Source: RGIG5612 sp045600845 (GTDB lineage Bacteria; Bacillota; Clostridia; Lachnospirales; Lachnospiraceae). From it: a DNA stretch of 40,128 nucleotides. The notes beneath the pieces are model-generated. The model was not told the DNA's origin and searched no databases. It was given only the letters and a program-made list of their open reading frames with translations. The position numbers were made by a program, and so were the translations under genes. The stretch spans positions 1-40,128 of the forward strand of contig JAZRYR010000056.1 of NCBI GenBank assembly GCA_045600845.1. Reading direction: 5' to 3'. Shown one piece after another: positions 25,849 through 32,365 of this stretch. The number at the start of each line of letters is the position of its first letter. The stretch's first letter is position 1.

Positions 25849-25884
25849 TTATGCCCTTGCTATGCTATATGATATTTTTTTCGG
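25849..25884 (+). repeat. Promoter-like repeat, copy 2
   Basis: TTATGCCCTTGCTAT (25849-25863) is identical to 17804-17818; GCTATATGATATT follows at 25864-25876, then TCGGTATAAC. The -10-like TATAAC lies about 35 bases before the strong AAAGGAGGAG of the next small gene. Confidence 0.55.
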
Positions 25885-25921
25885 TATAACATGAAAAAGA
25901 GTCCAAAAGGAGGAGAACCGC

Positions 25922-26098
25922 ATGGGATTTTTAAAAGGTCTGTCTGAATACATGGACCGGCAGAATGAGTATAAATATGTTTTTATTGGCGATTATTATT
26001 ACTGAGTCATGGGCGACGGCGCAAATGTTCCGACGATTATCAACCGGGCGCTGACCGAGAATTACAAGATTTCGGTCGCGTGGAAAGAAGCATTATGA
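25922..26098 (+). pseudogene. Small gene interrupted by an in-frame TGA
   Basis: With AAAGGAGGAG just upstream, ATG 25922 opens MGFLKGLSEYMDRQNEYKYV, then FIGDYYY and a TGA at 26003-26005. The same frame continues VMGDGANVPTIINRALTENY (cut here) and KISVAWKEAL to TGA 26096-26098. The good ribosome binding site and the sensible reading on both sides suggest a 58-residue protein with a nonsense mutation. Family unknown. The final stop overlaps the ATG at 26095. Confidence 0.5.
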
Positions 26099-26244
26099 GC
26101 ATTTTGGGTATTGATTGGAATGGCGACGGCCGACTCGATGAGATGGATTTGGCCATGGACATGCTCATCCTCGACGAGATGGAAGAAGAGGACGAAGAGG
26201 ATTGGAAGGAAGAATTGAAGAGCATGTGGGCGTGGAGTACGTGA
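26095..26244 (+). CDS. Small acidic protein with an EF-hand-like loop
   Basis: A 49-residue protein beginning MSILGIDWNGDGRLDEMDLA. Residues 7-18 (DWNGDGRLDEMD) have the acids and Gly of a calcium-binding EF-hand/dockerin loop, followed by a Glu/Asp/Trp-rich tail (EEEDEEDWKEELKS). It overlaps the preceding interrupted gene by four bases (ATGA), indicating coupling. The loop recalls residues 21-32 of the protein at 16727, and the acidic Trp tail recalls the gene at 1-873. It could be a complete miniature protein or the first piece of a longer decayed one. 26245-26409 shows no further gene. Confidence 0.5.
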   Translation: MSILGIDWNGDGRLDEMDLAMDMLILDEMEEEDEEDWKEELKSMWAWST

Positions 26245-26409
26245 AATGGGAGTGATTTCGGTGACATTTTTGCTTTAATGAAATTAAGGGAACAGACGTA
26301 AAAGAATCAAACTTAATTTACTTTTATATTCAGCAAATGTATAATGAGGCTTAAATAGGCATAAAAACGTACTATTTATGTCTTTGATTAGTCTTGAAAG
26401 GAACAAGTA

Positions 26410-27135
26410 ATGGATAATTATACATTAGCACCTGATGAGGTTTTGCTGTTTGAAGGATCTGTAACACGGAAAGAAAAAAGTGGTAATTGGACTCTTCAAT
26501 TAACTACGAAAGTATTAGTATTTTCAAAAACTGAAAAAGTTGGAAGAGCATTCCATAAAACTCTTGAAACTACTGTTGATTTGGTACCACTATCAGAGAT
26601 TAAAATATATAATAACGAACCACAGATAAAACAGAAGATGAGTGAAACTACAATTCAGACAACAAGTGGCAATATTTCGCTTTCTTTTGATGGAATGATT
26701 GCAGCTATAAAATTTACAAATAAATTTAAAGAAGCCGTAACAGGTAAGGCAGTTTCAAAAAGAGGTTCCGAAAAAGTAAAAGGTGCAATTGGCTTAGTAG
26801 ATGATACCCTAGGTATTGATACAATTGGTACAGTTAAAGGGGTTGTTGAAAATGGAGTTGTTGGAACCGTAGTAGGTGGAACGAAAGGCGGGAAAGATGA
26901 AAAACCAGCTATTCTTGAGAAGTCTGTAGAAGTTGCTAAAAATGCTTTCTCAGGAAAGAAAGAAAAAGCTGTAGATAAGAACGGATTGCCTGATGCTATG
27001 CCTGCTGTCGAGAGCGAATCGCTAAGCATTGACCAACAAATTGAAGCTGTCAAAAAATTAAAGGAATTATTAGACGCAGATATATTAACACAAGAAGAGT
27101 TTGATCTAAAGAAAAAAGACATTTTAGGATTGTAA
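26410..27135 (+). CDS. PH-like and SHOCT domain protein
   Basis: A 241-residue protein. Residues 1-105 look like a bacterial PH-like fold (LAPDEVLLFEGSVTRKEKSG, LTTKVLVFS, VDLVPLSEIKIYN, SLSFDGMIAAIKFTN). A Gly/Val/Lys-rich linker follows. Residues 207-241 are a SHOCT motif (IDQQIEAVKKLKELLDADIL cut here, then TQEEFDLKKKDIL), a short oligomerisation helix pair often at the end of such proteins. GAAAGGAAC precedes ATG 26410. It is the first gene of a three-gene series with the TerB-like and zinc-ribbon proteins, spaced 15 and 26 bases, probably one operon. The role is unknown. Confidence 0.78.
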   Translation: MDNYTLAPDEVLLFEGSVTRKEKSGNWTLQLTTKVLVFSKTEKVGRAFHKTLETTVDLVPLSEIKIYNNEPQIKQKMSETTIQTTSGNISLSFDGMIAAIKFTNKFKEAVTGKAVSKRGSEKVKGAIGLVDDTLGIDTIGTVKGVVENGVVGTVVGGTKGGKDEKPAILEKSVEVAKNAFSGKKEKAVDKNGLPDAMPAVESESLSIDQQIEAVKKLKELLDADILTQEEFDLKKKDILGL

Positions 27136-27150
27136 AAAAAGGAGATCAAA

Positions 27151-27549
27151 ATGTATTTAAAAGATTTAAATTTTGATGCAAAGCAAGCATTCTATAATGT
27201 GGCAAGAGCCATTTCTTCTGCAGATGGAGTTCTTGAAGAAAGTGAAGAATTGTTATTAGATGAATATCTGGAAGAAATGAAATTAGAAAGAAACGATGTA
27301 TATTTAATGGTTCTGGAAGATGCGATTGTAGAACTTAAAAAGTTAGATTACGCAGATAGAAGAAAAGTATATATTGAATTTATCGGATTGACGAAATGCG
27401 ATAATAATTTTGCAATAGCGGAACAGAAATTATTAAACACTATAGCGGAAGAATTGGAAATACCAGTGTCAACGAGAGATGACATGATTAAATGTATTGA
27501 CGACTTAATGGCAATTTACGGAAAAATGGAACAATTTATTGCAAAATAA
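27151..27549 (+). CDS. TerB-like helical protein
   Basis: A 132-residue all-helical protein with the TerB-type pattern AISSADGVLEESEELLLDEY near residues 18-37 and a second acidic helix pair (NFAIAEQKLLNTIAEELEIP). The Asp/Glu residues of this pattern bind metal in TerB of the tellurite/stress operons. GGAGATC lies just before ATG 27151. It sits between the SHOCT protein and the zinc-ribbon protein. The similarity is by pattern only, so the name describes the fold, not tellurite resistance. Confidence 0.65.
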   Translation: MYLKDLNFDAKQAFYNVARAISSADGVLEESEELLLDEYLEEMKLERNDVYLMVLEDAIVELKKLDYADRRKVYIEFIGLTKCDNNFAIAEQKLLNTIAEELEIPVSTRDDMIKCIDDLMAIYGKMEQFIAK

Positions 27550-27575
27550 ATTTATAAAAGGCAGAGGGTAATACG

Positions 27576-28157
27576 ATGGCTTTAGGATTAATAATTGGTG
27601 CAGCTGTTGCTACTAAAATTGCAAAAGAAGTTCGCAGTGCTTATAGGTCGGCACAGGAAGATGTTAGAGAACTTGAGAGAGAACGAAACGAGACATCCTC
27701 TCGTTCTGATAGTATAAGTAGAATTGTCCGCTCGTTTGTAAATTCTCCAGAAGAAAGTACAACATATGAGGAACGTACGGAATACACGCAATACAATGTG
27801 AAAAAAGAAGACATGTATCTGTTTTGCGAGTATTGCGATGGCATTATTTATTTGGCAAATTCTCCTTTAACATGTCCTCATTGCGGAGCCCCAATTTCAA
27901 GACACAAAACGTTCTATGATAGGGTTGAAAAAAAGACGGAAAGAATAGTAAAGCAAGAAATACCAAGATTAAGTGGCTATTATTTTACTTGCCCGAAATG
28001 TTATAAAGAAGTTAGATACGTTGCGTCGGATATATATAGGAGCCCTTCTGCAAACAAAAAGGTAAAAGCTCAAGGATATACTGGACATACGGGCGAAGTA
28101 CGATGCCCGAAATGTAGCAATTTCTTGCCTCATTATGAAAGCAATTGGAGAGATTAA
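27576..28157 (+). CDS. Double zinc-ribbon protein
   Basis: A 193-residue protein. A hydrophobic, Ala-rich N terminus (LGLIIGAAVATKIA) may insert in or lie on the membrane. A charged helix follows (AQEDVRELERERNE), then two zinc ribbons: CEYC with CPHC (about residues 88-108) and CPKC with CPKC (about 140-184). Between them lies a Lys/Arg-rich stretch. Such ribbons usually mediate nucleic acid or protein contacts. GGCAGAGGG precedes ATG 27576. It is the third gene of the operon that starts at 26410. Confidence 0.72.
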   Translation: MALGLIIGAAVATKIAKEVRSAYRSAQEDVRELERERNETSSRSDSISRIVRSFVNSPEESTTYEERTEYTQYNVKKEDMYLFCEYCDGIIYLANSPLTCPHCGAPISRHKTFYDRVEKKTERIVKQEIPRLSGYYFTCPKCYKEVRYVASDIYRSPSANKKVKAQGYTGHTGEVRCPKCSNFLPHYESNWRD

Positions 28158-28204
28158 ATGCTAATTCCCTATTAAAAGATGTTTGGGATTAAGTGAGGGA
28201 AGTA

Positions 28205-29440
28205 ATGAATAAAAAATGGTTGAATAACAAATTTATAACAATGTTTGTTATTGCTGTAATGGCAATAATAATGACTTTATCTGGCTGCGGTGAATCTAAA
28301 ACTAGAAGTTTGCCGGAACCAGTTGCTATTCCTGAAACCATAGAAGAAACAACTACTGAAGAAGTTACTACGGAAGAGGAAACCACAACAAAGAGCCTAG
28401 AAGAATCAACTTTTGAGGTGCATTTTATTGACGTTGACCAGGGTGATTCTATTCTTGTTATCTGTAATGATGAAGCCATGTTGATTGATGGTGGGCCATC
28501 GGATAAATCGGATGTGATTTATGCATATCTGAAAGATAAGAAAATAGAACATTTAAAATATATCATTGCTACTCATCCGGAAGAGGATCATGTTGGCGGA
28601 TTGTCAGGTGCCTTGAATTATGCGACAGTTGATATGGCGTATACTTCCAAGATTGACAGGAGTAAAGAGGCTTTTGAGGAGTTCCAAAAGAATCTAGAAA
28701 AACAAAATGTTACACTTCAGATTCCTTCCGAGGGAACTACATTCTCATTAGGAATTGCTTCTGGAATAATTATGAGACCAAAGGATTTGAATAAGCAAAA
28801 TGCATCTTTGGTTGTTCGTGTTGAATTTGGTGATGTATCGTTCCTTTTTATGGGAGATGCAAATTCGGAAGAGGAGCAGGAATTAATTAATTCAGGAGTT
28901 GATTTAAAAAGTACCGTATTGAAGGTCGGTCATCATGGCGCAGAAGATTCAACATCAGAAGCGTTTATGAATATGGTTATGCCAAAATATGCGGTAATAT
29001 CTTGCGGACAAAAAAATCTGTATGGACATCCTACTGACGCAGCATTGAATACTTTGCAAACATTTGGAGTTGAACTTTACAGGACCGACATGCAGGGAAA
29101 TATTATATGTAGTAGCGATGGATATGAAGTCTCATTTGTTCCAGAAAGGAATGCAGATTCTGATATTTTCTTGACATATCATGAATTGTATGAACCGGAA
29201 ACAACTACAGAAGCGGTTCAAAAAGTGATTACTGAAGAAGTTGTTGTACAAGAAGAACCGGAGGGATACAAGCCTGCAAATACATATACATATATTTTGA
29301 ATACTAATACGTATAAGTTCCATTCTCCATTTTGCAGAGATGTTAAGAAAATGGCTGATTATAATAAATTGGAGTATAATGGAACAAGAGACGAAGTAAT
29401 TGCAATGGGATATAGTCCTTGTGGACATTGTCATCCATAA
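28205..29440 (+). CDS. Metallo-beta-lactamase-fold lipoprotein with Cys-His tail, copy 2
   Basis: A 411-residue paralogue of the protein at 22728. The signal peptide ends in a lipobox-like LSGC, followed by a Thr/Glu-rich linker (EETTTEEVTTEEETTT). The MBL core repeats FEVHFIDVDQGDSILVI, LIDGG, THPEEDH, FMGDAN and VGHHGAEDST. The tail is YILNTNTYKFHSPFC with GYSPCGHCHP. ATG 28205 is chosen because GTGAGGGAAGT before it is its ribosome binding site; the frame starts at a GTG 28193 inside that site. Codon use is more AT-rich than in copy 1, so the two copies have different histories. The terminator at 29470 follows. Confidence 0.88.
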   Translation: MNKKWLNNKFITMFVIAVMAIIMTLSGCGESKTRSLPEPVAIPETIEETTTEEVTTEEETTTKSLEESTFEVHFIDVDQGDSILVICNDEAMLIDGGPSDKSDVIYAYLKDKKIEHLKYIIATHPEEDHVGGLSGALNYATVDMAYTSKIDRSKEAFEEFQKNLEKQNVTLQIPSEGTTFSLGIASGIIMRPKDLNKQNASLVVRVEFGDVSFLFMGDANSEEEQELINSGVDLKSTVLKVGHHGAEDSTSEAFMNMVMPKYAVISCGQKNLYGHPTDAALNTLQTFGVELYRTDMQGNIICSSDGYEVSFVPERNADSDIFLTYHELYEPETTTEAVQKVITEEVVVQEEPEGYKPANTYTYILNTNTYKFHSPFCRDVKKMADYNKLEYNGTRDEVIAMGYSPCGHCHP

Positions 29441-29469
29441 AAAGATTAGTGTTATATTAGCAAATAAAG

Positions 29470-29492
29470 CGCCTGGAACTCCAGGTGTTTTT
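29470..29492 (+). terminator. Terminator after MBL lipoprotein copy 2
   Basis: CGCCTGG-AACT-CCAGGTG (one wobble) followed by TTTTTT. Confidence 0.85.
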
Positions 29493-29612
29493 TGTATGGA
29501 AAAATTTCTTTTCGCGAAAAATACAAGTCCTTTTGTGAGTGAAGTTTACGCACGAATTGTGCAGGCGACGGAGCATTCAATGATGCGCAATATCACAAAA
29601 GGAGGGAAAATC

Positions 29613-29729
29613 ATGAACAAAAATTTATGGAAGGAGCCAGCTGTTACCATAGGTAACGCATTGTTATTCTCAGTTAATGTACAAAATAATTGTGGAAATT
29701 TAGAATTAACTGATGAAAGCAAAAGATGA
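29613..29729 (+). CDS. 38-residue peptide, leader-peptide-like
   Basis: Start ATG 29613 has a very strong AAAGGAGGG upstream. The peptide begins MNKNLWKEPAVTIGNALLFS and ends CGNLELTDESKR. The W-x-x-P-x-V/L opening resembles the short leader-type peptides of Clostridia, some of which are precursors of lasso peptides or other modified peptides. No maturation enzyme is seen nearby, so a modified product is only a possibility. The last 17 bases overlap the start of the XRE regulator in another frame, indicating coupled translation. Confidence 0.55.
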   Translation: MNKNLWKEPAVTIGNALLFSVNVQNNCGNLELTDESKR

Positions 29730-30024
29730 CTTTATGTTGTATCTCGGTAATCGAATACGAAAGGCGCGGGAACATGCTGGCTTCACTCAGGAGGAATTGG
29801 CGGCCCTTATTGGAATATCAAGGACTGCGATTGCACGCTATGAATCGGGAGATATTGAGCCAAAGCTTAGGAACCTGATTGCCATAGCAGATCAATTACA
29901 TGTGAGCTGTGATTATCTGCTGGGACGGAAGGTTTCAGATTCCTATGATTTGAATTTATCGGACGAGGCTTTAAGGTCCTTACATGCTTTCGTACATGAA
30001 ATACGTATAACCAGAGGAGATTGA
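29713..30024 (+). CDS. XRE-family helix-turn-helix regulator
   Basis: A 103-residue Cro/C1-type regulator. The HTH domain covers about residues 12-66: LGNRIRKAREHAGFTQEELA, then LIGISRTAIARYESGDIEP, then the helix LRNLIAIADQLHVSCDYLLG. The rest is a short helical tail (LSDEALRSLHAFVHEIR). ATG 29713 lies inside the upstream peptide gene and has no separate strong ribosome binding site, so it is likely translated by coupling; an internal ATG at 29734 is the alternative. It overlaps the peptide gene and is followed after three bases by a lipoprotein gene, so all three probably share a transcript the regulator may control. Confidence 0.88.
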   Translation: MKAKDDFMLYLGNRIRKAREHAGFTQEELAALIGISRTAIARYESGDIEPKLRNLIAIADQLHVSCDYLLGRKVSDSYDLNLSDEALRSLHAFVHEIRITRGD

Positions 30025-30027
30025 ATT

Positions 30028-30906
30028 ATGAAAAAAAGAATAGCACTAGTTATTATAGTTGTTCTTATATCGACCGTATCGTTATTGCTTTGTGCGTGTG
30101 GCGAGGCTGAGAACACCCACAAAGAATCGGATAATTTGTTTAATAACGTGAGTGGATTCGAAATTCCAGATGATTTATTCAGCGGATATGAAGAGGCGAA
30201 TTTTGTTACGGAACCGGAAACAGAGGCACTAGAGAAGCCGGATGGCAATTGGTTCGTAGCGGATGATTCTTCTATTACTACGGGCGTTTATTTTGTCGGA
30301 AAGGACATGCGCGCAGACAGTTATGTTCTGACTTGCAAAGAAGCAGACTATTCTTTATCGGCCTACGTGTTTGATTCAGTGGATTCTTATTGCAATTATC
30401 ATAAATCCAGTAGATTTACCGTGGGCGAAGAAAACGATGCTTTGCAGGCAAATGCAATGCTTATGGAATACCTTTATGTCGATGAATCTTGCTGGTTGAA
30501 CTTGCAAGATGGATATGTTTTGGTACTGGGAAACGGTCGTGGAACGATGATTCCAGAGAGTGGAGCTGAGACGAACGCTACATCTATTGGAACGAAGAAA
30601 ACATTGAGAAAAGGCGTATACATGCCTGGTGATATAAAGAAGGGTTCTTATATGCTCACCTGCACTGAGACGGATGGATCCATGTTCGTTGTGATTTTTG
30701 AAAATAAAGCCGCCTACAATGCGTACATGAACGCAGACAGTTTCACGATTGGCGAAGAGAATGCAGCCATTGAACAGAATGCAATGGCGGATATGTTTTT
30801 CTATGAGGGCGATACAGTGTATCTAAATGTGCGTGACGATATGGTAGTGCAGGTTCAATATGGCGAAGGCGAGCTCGTTGGAGTAGACATGGCTTGGGGA
30901 AAATAG
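30028..30906 (+). CDS. Lipoprotein with two repeated domains
   Basis: A 292-residue lipoprotein: KKR start, hydrophobic core and lipobox LCAC with the lipidated cysteine at about residue 24. Two copies of a domain of about 75 residues follow, each starting TGVYFVGKDMRADSYVLTC or KGVYMPGDIKKGSYMLTC, with a middle FDSVDSY or FENKAAY, FTVGEEN or FTIGEEN, and ending in VYLNVRDD or CWLNLQDG. The fold is probably all-beta and exported. AGAGGAG sits at the end of the XRE gene, so translation is coupled. Function unknown; the paired GVY-G repeats also occur singly in other clostridial lipoproteins. Confidence 0.8.
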   Translation: MKKRIALVIIVVLISTVSLLLCACGEAENTHKESDNLFNNVSGFEIPDDLFSGYEEANFVTEPETEALEKPDGNWFVADDSSITTGVYFVGKDMRADSYVLTCKEADYSLSAYVFDSVDSYCNYHKSSRFTVGEENDALQANAMLMEYLYVDESCWLNLQDGYVLVLGNGRGTMIPESGAETNATSIGTKKTLRKGVYMPGDIKKGSYMLTCTETDGSMFVVIFENKAAYNAYMNADSFTIGEENAAIEQNAMADMFFYEGDTVYLNVRDDMVVQVQYGEGELVGVDMAWGK

Positions 30907-30925
30907 CATGATGAATCGACCATAA

Positions 30926-31065
30926 CGGATGGGAAAGCACAAAAGTACAGGCGATTCAGCATCGACACGACGCAAAACGGATGGGAAGCCCCCTGAAATT
31001 GCTAAAAAGTGGTATTTCACCAGACTTCCCATCCGATAGATTACACTTATTGGACTTCCCATCCG
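30926..31065. repeat. Four inverted copies of CGGATGGGAAG
   Basis: CGGATGGGAA(A/G) at 30926-30936 and 30978-30988, and its reverse complement CTTCCCATCCG at 31025-31035 and 31055-31065. Two forward and two reverse copies can form nested or alternative hairpins. They fill the gap between the lipoprotein and the terminator at 31112 and contain no gene. Confidence 0.7.
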
Positions 31066-31111
31066 ATTAAAAGGATATTATATCTGTTAGAACACTCATT
31101 TACTGACGTTC

Positions 31112-31134
31112 GGGAGCTTCGGCTCCCATTTTTT
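31112..31134 (+). terminator. UUCG-loop terminator
   Basis: GGGAGC-TTCG-GCTCCC followed by ATTTTTT. Confidence 0.9.
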
Positions 31135-31183
31135 ATTACACAAAATCGGAAAACAAGCTATAATACTCCCATAAGGAGCATAC

Positions 31184-31468
31184 ATGATAAAAAAATCACC
31201 CAAGAGCCTAGAACTATATAACGTATTGCTTAAGAAGGGCTATCCGGAGGGCTTCGCGGTTGCCATTACGGACAACCTGAACACGGACTTTACGGCCGGC
31301 CGTATGATCGGCTACCTGCGCCACTATGACCACCTTCCAATGGAGGATGTGGCGGACGAAATGCTGTCCATTCTTAGCGACCGTGCAGCGATTATTCAGA
31401 AAAAAGAAATGGAGGCGACCCAGGCGTCGTGGAATCAGATGATGGATGACAAGATTTTTGACGATTGA
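31184..31468 (+). CDS. Small hypothetical protein
   Basis: A 94-residue helical protein of unknown family (KSLELYNVLLKKGYPEGFAV, AGRMIGYLRHYDHLPMEDVA, EMLSILSDRAAIIQKK). AAGGAG and a TATAAT at 31153-31158 lie upstream, so the gene has its own start after the terminator at 31112. It is higher in GC than the region to its left and looks like a resident gene. The predicted helices and many Met residues give no functional hint. It is followed by a separate promoter for the next gene. Confidence 0.7.
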   Translation: MIKKSPKSLELYNVLLKKGYPEGFAVAITDNLNTDFTAGRMIGYLRHYDHLPMEDVADEMLSILSDRAAIIQKKEMEATQASWNQMMDDKIFDD

Positions 31469-31502
31469 ACGCAGAAGATACACCATTTTTTAAAAAAGGG
31501 TG

Positions 31503-31537
31503 TATAATAAGAAAAGAAATATACTACGATATCGTAG
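31503..31537 (+). promoter_or_regulatory. -10 element and perfect 14-bp palindrome upstream of 31551
   Basis: TATAAT at 31503-31508 has only a weak -35. The palindrome CTACGATATCGTAG (31524-31537) follows, 13 bases before the ATG and next to the ribosome binding site AAAGGAG. It covers the likely start of transcription, the place where a repressor would act. Confidence 0.55.
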
Positions 31538-31550
31538 AAAGGAGATAGAC

Positions 31551-31892
31551 ATGATTAAGGGATATTATGTTGAAGAGGATGCACTTATTTTAAAGGACAC
31601 TAGAGGAGAAAGAAAGGTACGTTTGGAAGGCGATATCGCAGAGGTAGTTTTCAGTGGAAAGCTTTCCCTTGCGACCGTTTGCACATGGGACAAGAAAGAA
31701 GATACCGTTTTTGTTGTTAATGACGAGGGCGAAGTTGTATACCGTACGAAAACTACTGCGGACTTCAAAATCGAAGGCGTAAAGATTGACGACGAAAAAG
31801 GCATGGTTCTGGAAGCTTCCGCTAAAGAAAATGGCAAATGGGTAAAAGGCCTTTACGCATATGTTGCCGGTGAAGGTTTTGTAAAGAAATAA
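31551..31892 (+). CDS. Small hypothetical beta-rich protein
   Basis: A 113-residue protein of unknown family with alternating charged and hydrophobic strands (YYVEEDALILKDTRGERKVR, VVFSGKLSLATVCTWDKKED, GLYAYVAGEGFVKK). It has no signal peptide. AAAGGAGATAG precedes ATG 31551, and a palindromic operator-like site lies in the leader. The stem-loop at 31949-31998 is likely its terminator and is at the same time the first full hairpin of the heptamer array downstream. Function not predictable. Confidence 0.75.
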   Translation: MIKGYYVEEDALILKDTRGERKVRLEGDIAEVVFSGKLSLATVCTWDKKEDTVFVVNDEGEVVYRTKTTADFKIEGVKIDDEKGMVLEASAKENGKWVKGLYAYVAGEGFVKK

Positions 31893-31924
31893 TATAATCT
31901 CAAAACAGATTTATCTTGGTTTTA

Positions 31925-32271
31925 TACCACCCAAAATTGATTTTTAATAAAACGGTGGTACTAAAAATTCTTATTTAGAATTTTAGTACCACCGTTTTTC
32001 GTTTTTCTGATGTTTGGTGGTAATATTTTTTCTATTTAGTTGTACTTTTACCACCAATTTAAAGATTAAACGATGTTGGTGGTATACTATTTCTCCAATT
32101 CATAAAATCTTTACCACCATTTTTTTAAGTAAGGCTTTTGGGTGGTAAAAATATTAATCCGATAGCATTTCTGTACCACCGATTTTGAATTTTAGTATAT
32201 TAGGTGATATATTTTCCTAATTCCGTATTGGGGATTACCACCCGTTCTCTATTATTGATGTTCTGGTGGTA
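31925..32271. repeat. Array of twelve alternating inverted heptamers (TACCACC / GGTGGTA)
   Basis: TACCACC starts at 31925, 31987, 32049, 32112, 32174 and 32236; GGTGGTA starts at 31954, 32016, 32078, 32141, 32203 (as GGTGATA) and 32265. Every TACCACC to GGTGGTA step is exactly 29 bases (22-base linker); the reverse steps are 33, 33, 34, 33 and 33. The result is six 36-base units at a period of 62-63. Linkers are AT-rich and only loosely alike (GATGTT before GGTGGTA in three units; a TATTT-x-C-x-AATTC-like word in two of the 26-27-base linkers). No protein frame of note crosses the array. The 473-base gap 31893-32365 contains this array and little else. Confidence 0.95.
31949..32000 (+). terminator. 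Long hairpin at the start of the heptamer array
   Basis: An 18-bp perfect stem, 31949-31966 with 31981-31998 (AAAACGGTGGTACTAAAA on the left), and TTTTTC after it. It can terminate the gene at 31551; it is also array heptamers 2 and 3. Confidence 0.75.
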
Positions 32272-32282
32272 CATTTCTGTAT

Positions 32283-32301
32283 AAGAAGTAATTCACTTCT
32301 T
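32283..32301. repeat. Small hairpin beside the lysA 3' end
   Basis: AAGAAGT-AATTC-ACTTCTT between the array and lysA. No T-run follows on the lysA strand, so termination there is doubtful. Confidence 0.3.
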
Positions 32302-32365
32302 CAGCATGTATAGATTGCGAGTCGTATCCACCTGAATAATTACAATTGGTCAATGAAAAGCTTTT

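Noticed and set aside
26003..26005. Selenocysteine TGA in the small gene at 25922
   Set aside because: No SECIS-like hairpin is evident directly downstream, and the surroundings are decayed; a nonsense mutation is simpler.
31925..32271. CRISPR array
   Set aside because: The repeated part is only seven bases and alternates in orientation, and no cas genes are present. The periodicity is real but it is not a CRISPR.
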